Assembly: GCF_900111745.1 (NCBI RefSeq) | Contig: NZ_FOIJ01000004.1 | Span: 124,001 to 188,000 of the forward strand | Direction of reading: 5' to 3' | DNA length: 64,000 nt | DNA from: Stigmatella erecta | GTDB lineage: Bacteria > Myxococcota > Myxococcia > Myxococcales > Myxococcaceae | In this document: positions 26,289 through 33,157 of the stretch, piece by piece | Layout of the letters: each line of letters starts with the position of its first letter | How positions within the stretch are numbered: position 1 is the first letter of the stretch | Position numbers and translations under genes: made by a program | The notes under the pieces: model-generated | What the model saw: the letters and a program-made list of their open reading frames with translations, nothing else | Told to the model about the DNA's origin: nothing | Databases searched by the model: none

Positions 26289-27833
26289 ATGAAGCTTTCC
26301 CGACGCCACTTCCTTCGCGACGTCTCCCGGGGCCTGGGCTGCCTGGCCACCGCCGCTGCCCTTCCGCGCTGGCTGGGGGAGGCGGAAGCCGCCTCGATCA
26401 GCGGGTACGCGGGCTACCGCGCCGCCGTCTGTGTCTTCCTGCTGGGCGGCAATGACTCCAACAACCTGCTCATCCCCAAGCTGAGCACGCCCTATGCGCA
26501 GTACAAGGCGGCGCGGCCCAACATCGGCATCGCCAACGCCGACCTGCTGACCCTCAACCCCATTGGCCAGCCGGCGGCCTCCTACGGGTTGCACCCCTCG
26601 CTCGTGAAGCTCCAGGCGCTCTTCGAGCAGGAGAAGGCCGCCCTCGTGTGCAACGTGGGGCCGCTCGTGCTGCCCATGAAGAAGGCCGACTACGTCACCG
26701 GGGCCGTGGCGCGGCCGGACAACCTGTTCTCCCACGCGGACCAGCAGGACGCCTGGGCCAGCTCCATCGCCAACCCGTCCTCCATCTCGCTGCCGATGGC
26801 GCTCATCGGCAAGGTGACGGGCTGGGCGGGCCGGACCGCGGACAAGATCTCCGGGCTGAACACGGGAACGCAGTACCCCGGGGTGACGTCCTTCGGAGGC
26901 AAGGCGATCTTCTCGGCGGGGGCCTCCAAGCAGCCGCTGATCGTGTCGTCGAACGGCACGCTGGGCTTCCGGACGTCGAGCGACACGGGCTTCAACGCCC
27001 TGTACCAGGAGTCGCTCACCGAGGTGCTCAAGATCCACAACGACGTCACCCTGCAGGCCTCTTACGGCGGCACCTTCACCACAGCGCAGACCTTCGCTTC
27101 GGCGAGAACCGCCGCGCGCGAGGCGGCGTGGCTGCTGCTGCCCCAGGCGACGCGCGAGGCCATCGACGCCCTGTTCGTGCTGCCCGAGGGCGGCTCGGGC
27201 TGGGGGCTGCCGGGCCAGCTCTACCAGGTCGTCCGGGACTTGGTGGCGGGCGCGACGCCCGCGGCCAGCGGGGGCCTGGGCCTCAAGCGCCAGGTGTTCT
27301 CCGTGGGGCTGGGCGGCTTCGACACCCACACGGGGCAGGACACGGCTCAGAGTTCGCTGTTCAAGCAGCTCGACTTCGCCCTCGATGCGTTCCACCAGGC
27401 GCTCACGGTTCTGCGGGCCACCACGAACTTCGGCGCCACGCCTCCGCAGACCACGCTCTTCACGATCAGCGACTTCGGCCGCACCTTCGTGGAGAACTCG
27501 GACAAGGGCACGGACCACGGCTGGGGCAGCCACATGATCGTCCTGGGCGACCGCGTCGCGGGCAAGCGGCTCTACGGCGCCTTCCCCAACCTGGACCTGA
27601 CGAACGGCGGGGCGAACAACCTGGACACCACCGACTCGCGGGGCCGCTGGATTCCCTCGCTGACGGTGGACCAGTACGCCTACTCCGTCGCCGCGTGGCT
27701 GGGCCTGTCGACCACCGCGGAGCGGGACTACGTGTTCCCGAACCTCGCGGCCTATGTCTCCGCCGCGGCGGCCAACCAGTTCCCCGCCGACGCGCAGAAG
27801 ACGAAGATCGGCTTCCTGCTCGCGGACCCCTGA
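26289..27833 (+). CDS. DUF1501 protein with Tat signal
   Basis: A 514-residue protein starting KLSRRHFLRDVSRGLGCLAT, a twin-arginine signal, so it is exported folded. The family is distantly related to sulfatase/alkaline phosphatase-like enzymes. Typical segments are AAVCVFLLGGNDSNNLLIP, SVGLGGFDTHTGQDT, TLFTISDFGRTFVENSDKGTDHGWGSH and the C-terminal AAWLGLS. The clusters of Asp, His and Asn suggest a metal site, but the substrate is unknown. It follows the DUF1800 gene by five bases and forms an operon with it. Confidence 0.88.
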   Translation: MKLSRRHFLRDVSRGLGCLATAAALPRWLGEAEAASISGYAGYRAAVCVFLLGGNDSNNLLIPKLSTPYAQYKAARPNIGIANADLLTLNPIGQPAASYGLHPSLVKLQALFEQEKAALVCNVGPLVLPMKKADYVTGAVARPDNLFSHADQQDAWASSIANPSSISLPMALIGKVTGWAGRTADKISGLNTGTQYPGVTSFGGKAIFSAGASKQPLIVSSNGTLGFRTSSDTGFNALYQESLTEVLKIHNDVTLQASYGGTFTTAQTFASARTAAREAAWLLLPQATREAIDALFVLPEGGSGWGLPGQLYQVVRDLVAGATPAASGGLGLKRQVFSVGLGGFDTHTGQDTAQSSLFKQLDFALDAFHQALTVLRATTNFGATPPQTTLFTISDFGRTFVENSDKGTDHGWGSHMIVLGDRVAGKRLYGAFPNLDLTNGGANNLDTTDSRGRWIPSLTVDQYAYSVAAWLGLSTTAERDYVFPNLAAYVSAAAANQFPADAQKTKIGFLLADP

Positions 27834-27888
27834 GCTTCCGGCACGGACGGCGACGTCGTCGCGAATGCCCTCCGGCGGGGACCCGCCA

Positions 27889-27956
27889 CTCCCTGCGGCT
27901 CACGGCAGGGAGAGGAAACGCAGAGAAAGGCAGACCGGTGGGGATGGCCCCCACCG
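27889..27956. terminator. Two hairpins between convergent genes
   Basis: CTCCCTGC/GCAGGGAG (27889-27912) and CGGTGGGG/CCCCACCG (27936-27956) are both perfect eight-base-pair stems. They lie between the DUF1501 gene and the convergent peptide gene and can end transcripts from either side. T-runs are weak. Confidence 0.5.
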
Positions 27957-28000
27957 TGTCTGTCCCATGCTCCAACAGCGAGCGTGGCTCTCTGTCCTTG

Positions 28001-28156
28001 CTACGCGCCCGACTCTTCAGCCAGAGCGTACGTGGTGAACGGCCCCGAGGCGCTAACCGTGCTCGCGGCACTCTTTTTGCCCTCGATGCGGGCAAGATCC
28101 TGAATGAACAGCTGCTGGGTCCGCTGAGTCTTCTGCTCCTGATTCTCGCGCTTCAT
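28001..28156 (-). CDS. Graspetide precursor peptide, plesiocin-like (group 2 type)
   Basis: A 51-residue peptide with no signal sequence and a very strong ribosome site (AGGAGG, six bases before ATG 28156). The leader half is hydrophilic except for LFIQDLARIEGK (16-27), which matches the leader recognition motif (LFIEDL type) known for plesiocin precursors. The C-terminal half, ASTVSASGPFTTYALAEESG, contains TT (41-42), four residues, then EE (47-48), the TT-x4-EE core of group 2 graspetides. In that class an ATP-grasp ligase joins the Thr hydroxyls to the Glu side chains as esters, giving a nested hairpin-like double ring. There is one core rather than the several tandem cores of plesiocin. 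The ATP-grasp gene lies 188 bases upstream on the same strand. No protease or transporter gene is adjacent. The two motif matches are direct; the product structure is inferred. Confidence 0.85.
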   Translation of the reverse strand: MKRENQEQKTQRTQQLFIQDLARIEGKKSAASTVSASGPFTTYALAEESGA

Positions 28157-28180
28157 GACAACCTCCTGAAGGCAGAAATG

Positions 28181-28199
28181 CCGTGGGCCCATCCCACGG
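28181..28199. promoter_or_regulatory. Stem-loop in the leader of the graspetide precursor mRNA
   Basis: CCGTGGG/CCCACGG, seven base pairs with a five-base loop, about 13 bases upstream of the AGGAGG site of the precursor gene and inside the gap between ligase and precursor. It could protect the 5' end of a processed precursor message or weakly attenuate read-through. Confidence 0.35.
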
Positions 28200-28344
28200 G
28201 GATAAAGGACAGCACTCTTTTCCGCCGTGCGTCCCTTGAGGCAGAAGTTGGGTCCGCTCCGGGCCCCAGCCAAGGCAAAACCCGATATTTTTGGAAAGCG
28301 TTCGAAGGGCTCGCGGGGAGGCCGGGGCCCGAGTGCCTGCCTGC

Positions 28345-29301
28345 TCAGGGACGCGGAGCGCGGGCCGCCTGCACGAGGCCCCGGGCGAGGTGCCCGAGGA
28401 TGTCCGTGCCCGCGCGCGCATCGAAGCCCAGGAACATGGGCGACTCGTTGAGTTCGAGGATGCGCAGGGTGCCCTCGGCATCGCGCTTGAGGTCCATCCC
28501 CGTCCAGCGCAGCCCCAGCACCTGCGTGGCCCGGAGACACTGCGCCGCCACCTCGGGGGGCAGCGCGAAGGACTCGACGCGCTCCTCGTTCTGCCGGAAG
28601 TCGATGGCCTGGGAGAGGATGCGGATGCTGGCGATGACTTCCCCATCGAGCACGTAGACGCGCACGTCCTCGCCGGGCAGGAGGGCCTGGAAGGTCACGG
28701 GCGCGGCCCCCAGCGCGGCGAGCCGTTCCTCGGAGAGGTCCTCGGGGCCCAGCGCCCGCGTGGCCGCGCCGCCGCCCACGGGCTTGTAGGCCACGCGTCG
28801 GCCGGCGGCGAAGCGGCGCACCGCCTCGGCGTCATTCGTCCAGAGCGTCTCCGGCACGGGCAACCCCGCCTGGGCGAGCAGCGCGAGCTGAAGGGGTTTC
28901 TGGATGCGCCAGCTGGTGGACTCGGGGTTGTAGAAGGGCACGCCCAGCGCTTCCCAGCGGCCCAGCAGGCCCCGTAGCAGCGTGGCCTTCTCGCGGAAGG
29001 CCACCAGCGTGGTGCGCCAGTCCGCGTCCATGTCCGCGTCCGCGTCCACGCCAAAGGCGAGCGGGTGGGTGTAGACGCTGCGCAGGTAGACGGCCCCGGG
29101 GATTCCAAGCCGCTGCCCATTCACGGTGATGCCGTCGAGGCCCTCCGTCAGCGCCAGGCGCGTCTGCCCGGGGAAGGCGAGGGTGTCCACCACGAGGGTG
29201 TCCACCCCCAGCGCTTCGATGCTGCGGGCCAGGTGCGAGATGTGCTCGTCGTCGCGGGATCCAACGAGGAACACGGGGCGGGCGGGCGCGGGGGGCGTCA
29301 T
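28345..29301 (-). CDS. RimK-type ATP-grasp ligase, predicted graspetide macrocyclase
   Basis: A 318-residue protein. The N-terminal domain (1-110) opens PVFLVGSRDDEHISHLARSI. The ATP-grasp part follows with WRIQKPLQLALLAQAGLPVP, the nucleotide Lys and Gly loop VAYKPVGGGAATRAL, FQALLPGEDVRVYVLDGEV, and metal ligands in GMDLKRD and RILELNESPMFLGFD. This is the form of the MvdC/MvdD/PsnB ligases that make ester or amide cross-links in graspetides, and the candidate precursor is the next gene on the strand. ATG 29301 has AAGGAG upstream; a GTG at 29337 would add 12 residues. It follows a hypothetical gene by under 60 bases and may be co-transcribed. A RimK- or glutathione-synthase-like role on another substrate is the alternative. 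Confidence 0.87.
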   Translation of the reverse strand: MTPPAPARPVFLVGSRDDEHISHLARSIEALGVDTLVVDTLAFPGQTRLALTEGLDGITVNGQRLGIPGAVYLRSVYTHPLAFGVDADADMDADWRTTLVAFREKATLLRGLLGRWEALGVPFYNPESTSWRIQKPLQLALLAQAGLPVPETLWTNDAEAVRRFAAGRRVAYKPVGGGAATRALGPEDLSEERLAALGAAPVTFQALLPGEDVRVYVLDGEVIASIRILSQAIDFRQNEERVESFALPPEVAAQCLRATQVLGLRWTGMDLKRDAEGTLRILELNESPMFLGFDARAGTDILGHLARGLVQAARAPRP

Positions 29302-29358
29302 GGAGCGATGCTCCTTGATTCCCGCTGTGCGCGCCACCGCCCCTGCGCGTGCCGCGGA

Positions 29359-29898
29359 CTACCAGCCGCCTCCACCGCCCTGGGTGGGGGGAGTTCTCGG
29401 CGCGAACGCACCCTGAATGCCCTCGACGGCAGACATTCCAACGCCGCCAATGAGGTTGATCGTCGCTCCGAAGAGCTCCATGTCCGCCTGGAGGGGCCTG
29501 CCGTTGATGAGGCTTTGGAAGGCGTCCCGGGCGAAGGTCCTCGCCTCCCGGAAGTGGGCCTCGGACTGGGGCATGGTGCCCTGGCTGACTCCCCGCAGGT
29601 TCTCCATGACGCTCCGCTGGGAAGCAGGGGAGATGCCGTACCCTCCCGCCTGCAGCAGGCCGTTCACCGTGCCCACGAGACTTCCGTAGAGGCTGGGGTT
29701 GTTCTGCGCCTGAACCCCGATCTCCGTGCGCAGCCGGTCCGTCTGGGTGAAGTCGGACAGGTGGGGGTTGGCCGGCTCGGTGGTGGCGGCGGCGGGGACG
29801 ATATTCGGCGCGGACGCGGCAGGGGATCCTGGCTGCACGCCGGCGCTGGGGGGAGGACTGATGGGACGGCTTCCGGAGGCTCCGACCGGTGACGTCAT
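29359..29898 (-). CDS. Hypothetical protein upstream of the graspetide ligase
   Basis: Not recognised. A 179-residue protein without a signal peptide. The first 45 residues are disordered (Pro, Ala, Ser, Gly). The middle (about 45-130) is helical (TDRLRTEIGVQAQNNPSLYG, ASQRSVMENLRGVSQG, AHFREARTFARDAFQSLING). Next come a glycine-rich apolar stretch (ATINLIGGVGMSAVEGIQGA) and a Gly-rich tail ending QGGGGGW. A clear AGGAGAAGAACC site precedes ATG 29898. It is on the same strand as the ATP-grasp and precursor genes and may belong to their operon. It could be a secreted or structural protein, but nothing shows that. Confidence 0.7.
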   Translation of the reverse strand: MTSPVGASGSRPISPPPSAGVQPGSPAASAPNIVPAAATTEPANPHLSDFTQTDRLRTEIGVQAQNNPSLYGSLVGTVNGLLQAGGYGISPASQRSVMENLRGVSQGTMPQSEAHFREARTFARDAFQSLINGRPLQADMELFGATINLIGGVGMSAVEGIQGAFAPRTPPTQGGGGGW

Positions 29899-30041
29899 GG
29901 TTCTTCTCCTGGCGAAAAACAGCTAAGACGCGGATTTTAGCGCATCCAGAAAAACCGTCCATCCCGGGAAGTTTTCCCAAGGCATGAGAGAGATTTCCTG
30001 GCTGGGTGCTTGAGCCCCAACCGCTTGAGCGGAGGAGCGGC

Positions 30042-31178
30042 ATGACACATGCCTTGAGGCAATTGCTGGAAGAGGGCCGCATTCGCGAGGCGCGAGAGGC
30101 CGCCACGCATCAGCTCTCCCAGGATCCGGAGGACGAGGAGGCCCTGCTGGCGCTGGCCAAGGTGGCCCTGGTGGACGCCCGGCCGGAGCAGGCCGAGCAG
30201 CTGCTGTCGCGGGTGAAGTCCGAAGGCGCGCAGCGGGAAGTCACCCTGTTGCGCGGTGCCGTGGCCATTCAGCACCAGGACTTCGTCCGGGCGCGGGAGC
30301 ACTACGAGGTACTCATTCGCCAGCCCACGCCCCCGGCCGAAGCCTGGCATGGCCTGGGCGTCGCCCAGCTGGCCCTGGGCGCGGTGGCCGAGGCCCGCGA
30401 GGCGCACGAGCAGGCCGTGGCGCTCAGACCCCAGCAGTCTGGCTTTCGCTTCGAGTTGGGCATGGCGCTGGTCATGGAAGAGCGGCCCCGGGCCGCGGCG
30501 CGGGAGTTCGTCCAGTGCTTGCGGCTGGATGCCCGGGACGCCCGTGGCTACTGGGCCTTGGCCCAGCTGCTCGGGCAGCGGGGCAAGGTGCGGTCGGCCC
30601 GGCGCATGCTGGAGGCAGGGCTGACGCAGGCGCCTCAATCCCAGCTGCTGCGCGAGACGCTGGCGGCGAACCAGGAGCCCTCCGAGGACCGCGAAGAAGC
30701 GCCGGACGTGGCGCTGTTCCACGAGGCCTCGAGGCTCGTGGAGCGCAAACGCGGCCGGGAGGCCCTGACGCTGCTGCGGGAGGGCTGGGCGCAGGGGACG
30801 CGCTCCCTGCCGCTCAAGCTCCTGGAGGCCGAGGCGTGCAAGGTGCTCCAGCCCCCGGACATGCCCGGCATCATCCACGCTTACGAGGAGGCGATTGCCT
30901 TCGCGCCGGAGCACTGGGAGCCCTACACGCGCCTGGGGGTGTGCTTGTTGAAGGAGGGGCACCGGCACGAGCCCCGCGCCATCGAACTGCTGGAGACGGC
31001 GCGGCGGCTCGAACCTGGAATGCCCGAGACCTCGCTCAACCTGGTCCTGGCGTACGTCAAGGCCCAGCGCATCGCCGAAGCCCGCGCCCTGGCGCAACAG
31101 GTGGTGGAGGGCCTGACGCCGGAGCACCCGCTCTTCGCGCAGGCCACCCGTCTTCTGGAAGCCCTGCGCAAAGTGTGA
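30042..31178 (+). CDS. Tetratricopeptide-repeat protein
   Basis: A 378-residue cytoplasmic protein built of TPR-like helix pairs: EEGRIREAREAATHQLSQDP, VDARPEQAEQLLSRVKSEGA, EAWHGLGVAQLALGAVAEAR, GYWALAQLLGQRGKVRSARR, and a C-terminal set with HWEPYTRLGVCLLKEGHRHE. There is no signal peptide and no enzymatic domain, so it is a protein-protein interaction scaffold of unknown partner. ATG 30042 follows GGAGGAG. It is divergent from the hypothetical gene at 29898, with 143 bases between the starts. Confidence 0.85.
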   Translation: MTHALRQLLEEGRIREAREAATHQLSQDPEDEEALLALAKVALVDARPEQAEQLLSRVKSEGAQREVTLLRGAVAIQHQDFVRAREHYEVLIRQPTPPAEAWHGLGVAQLALGAVAEAREAHEQAVALRPQQSGFRFELGMALVMEERPRAAAREFVQCLRLDARDARGYWALAQLLGQRGKVRSARRMLEAGLTQAPQSQLLRETLAANQEPSEDREEAPDVALFHEASRLVERKRGREALTLLREGWAQGTRSLPLKLLEAEACKVLQPPDMPGIIHAYEEAIAFAPEHWEPYTRLGVCLLKEGHRHEPRAIELLETARRLEPGMPETSLNLVLAYVKAQRIAEARALAQQVVEGLTPEHPLFAQATRLLEALRKV

Positions 31179-31187
31179 GCGCGGGCG

Positions 31188-31755
31188 TCAGTTCGCGCTC
31201 GCCGCGGCGGCGGTCACATCCAGGCGGGCCTTCCAGGGGTCCGCCCCGGCCACCGGGGCTCCTCCCGCCGAGGAGTCCATGAGGAGATCCGAGCGGGCCT
31301 CGGAGCGCGGCCAGGCCGGGAGGCCGGATGGGGCCGGGTCGCCCGCTTTGGCGAACTGGGCGAAGTAGGCTTGGGTCTCGCGGCCCACCTTCCGGTCCTG
31401 ATCCGTTGCCGCCGCGCCATACCGGGCCTCGACCGTGTTGAACACGTAGGGAATCTCGGTGGCGTGCGGGGCGCCGGTCTTCTACTCGCTGCGCATGGAT
31501 TCGGCGACATAGGAGAAGCGGTAGTGGTAGGCGGGCACGCCCTGGGCAGCCACTTGGTGCGCCGTGTACCGCGCGGGCTCGAGCATGGTTCGATCCATCG
31601 CGGTGAGGGTGGCCACGGTCTGCACGCTGGCGGAGCCATCGGGATCATAAGCGGCCCGGGCCGCCGCGGGGTCCGGGAAGCAGTATCTCCTTGTCCGAAG
31701 AACACCCGGCCAGCTCCGCCGCCAGCGCGGCCAGCAGGATCATTCGAGATTTCAT
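31188..31755 (-). pseudogene. Decayed type B carboxylesterase (internal deletion, nonsense codon)
   Basis: The minus strand keeps a lipoprotein-like start (ATG 31755, MKSRMILLAALAAELAGCSS). It then jumps, out of frame, directly to the C-terminal third of a type B carboxylesterase: FPDPAAARAAYDPDG, VPAYHYRFSYVAESMRSE, stop, KTGAPHATEIPYVFNTVEAR, ETQAYFAQFAKAGDP and ADPWKARLDV. A TAG at 31482-31484 stands where this family usually has a codon such as TGG just before the GAPHATEIPY segment, whose His belongs to the catalytic triad. The nucleophile-Ser region and most of the protein (about 1 kb) are missing. Three lesions (deletion, frame change, stop) show it is dead. Confidence 0.85.
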
Positions 31756-32052
31756 GGGGAACCTTTCAAGGCAGTGGGGGAAGTTCCATGTATCCGGCGT
31801 GTCTCATGGTTGCTCCCCCAAAAGAGGGCAGCAAGCGCCACCCCGCCGGGGCCTGTGGCTCACCTAGCTGGTGAGAGTTGTGAAAACAGGAAGAGCAGTG
31901 AGGCTGGGGTGTTTTTCGAGGATGGACAGAAATACCAGTAAATAGAGGGCTGGCTTTGACGAGTCTTTCCCTGCACAGGACAGCCATGCCTAGGGTAGAG
32001 TGAAGTTGTTTCTGCTGCCGGTCGTAGCACCATCAATCATTCGAGGTCGTGC
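31756..32052. other. Intergenic region, no gene seen
   Basis: About 300 bases between the decayed esterase and the repeat lipoprotein gene. Base composition drops towards the lower-GC lipoprotein gene. No ORF, hairpin or promoter consensus could be supported. Confidence 0.3.
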
Positions 32053-33144
32053 ATGGGACACATATCCTGCCGGATTTTGTTGATCGGTGTTTTGGTGTTG
32101 ACGTCAGCATGTGCATCAAGCCAGGGAAAGCCTGGTCTGAAGGTAGGCAGTACAAGCCTCGATGGCGGTGCAAGCCTCGATGGCGGTGCAAGCACTGATG
32201 GCGGTGCAAGCACTGATGGCGGTGCAAGCACTGATGGCGGTGCAAGCACTGATGGCGGTGCAGGAAACAAGTATAAGAAAATTTCGTGCCCAAATTACGC
32301 GTATGAGGCCGTCGTGTCGTGGAACCAGGGAAAGCCTGTCTACGCGTGTGTTGCCGACAATCGGAAGCACATTCAGCCTCAACAAATGAACACGCAGGAT
32401 GAAGTCTTCATGGGATTGCTGGCACGGTGTGCGGCAGCAGAATCGGAAATGCAGAGTAGAGCCAAGTGCTCGCAGAGAGTGAGGTGGGTTACTTTTATTG
32501 CTGGAACCGCCTCCACGCTTACTGCTGCTGCTTTGACAGGAATTAATAGTTCCAACAGTCCTGACTTCGTCAAGGTACGTAACACCGCAATCGGGCTAGG
32601 TGTGGGGGGGAGTCTTTTCTCGGCTATTTCGGGAGTTGGCTTGTTCGGCGAGCGCGCAAATGCTTCTGCTTCTTCCTTGGGAAGAGTTCGAGCAGCAATG
32701 GATGGGGCAAGGGCGGAATGGCCTGTTGCGCGTCTTGATAGGGCTGAAGCTCAGCGAGTACTGAGGTCCATGGCGTCTGCATGTTCTGAAACGCTCTCGC
32801 CGGAAATCATCCGGATCGCACAGCCGAGTGAGGGGGCGGAGAAGCTGAATTTCCTTAAGGTTGCTCAGAACGCTGCGTCTGATGCAGAGCAGGATATCGA
32901 TGTCGCGGTCAAAAAAGCCGCGCCTGGACCTGGAGCGTTTGATCTGACGGAGTTGGATCAATTGGAAAAATTGCTCGGTGGCGTCTTGACGGGTGATTGG
33001 GATGCGAGACTCAAGATTGCTGCTAAGGATGTGATTGATAAAGTGGGGGTACTTAAGAGCAGTCAGACTGCTGGTAACGCGGGTGAACTCCAGAAATCCC
33101 TGCGGCACTTCCAGAAGGTTGCTGGAAGTCTTTTGTTGTGGTGA
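32053..33144 (+). CDS. Lipoprotein with six-residue DGGA repeats, lower GC than neighbours
   Basis: A 363-residue protein with a lipoprotein signal (ILLIGVLVLTSAC, cleavage before Cys20). It is followed by a linker made of six copies of S(L/T)DGGA, then a Cys-containing domain (KKISCPNYAYEAVVSWNQGK), two glycine-rich apolar segments that may contact membrane (WVTFIAGTASTLTAAALTGI and NTAIGLGVGGSLFSAISGVG) and a helical C terminus. Not recognised. The gene is visibly less GC-rich than the rest of the window, with many AT-ending codons, suggesting transfer or relaxed selection. A CGAGG ribosome site precedes ATG 32053. The kinase gene follows 13 bases after the stop, so lipoprotein and receptor-like kinase form an operon and may work together at the envelope. 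Confidence 0.75.
   Translation: MGHISCRILLIGVLVLTSACASSQGKPGLKVGSTSLDGGASLDGGASTDGGASTDGGASTDGGASTDGGAGNKYKKISCPNYAYEAVVSWNQGKPVYACVADNRKHIQPQQMNTQDEVFMGLLARCAAAESEMQSRAKCSQRVRWVTFIAGTASTLTAAALTGINSSNSPDFVKVRNTAIGLGVGGSLFSAISGVGLFGERANASASSLGRVRAAMDGARAEWPVARLDRAEAQRVLRSMASACSETLSPEIIRIAQPSEGAEKLNFLKVAQNAASDAEQDIDVAVKKAAPGPGAFDLTELDQLEKLLGGVLTGDWDARLKIAAKDVIDKVGVLKSSQTAGNAGELQKSLRHFQKVAGSLLLW
32152..32259. repeat. Six tandem 18-bp repeats encoding S(L/T)DGGA
   Basis: Copies 1-2 read (A/G)CAAGCCTCGATGGCGGT and copies 3-6 read GCAAGCACTGATGGCGGT, perfect within each type. Being a multiple of three, copy-number change would lengthen or shorten the linker behind the lipid anchor without breaking the frame. 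Confidence 0.95.
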
Positions 33145-33157
33145 GGGACTCTCTTGA

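Noticed and set aside
32152-32259. CRISPR-like array
   Set aside because: Units are 18 bp, contiguous without spacers, and in frame within a lipoprotein gene.
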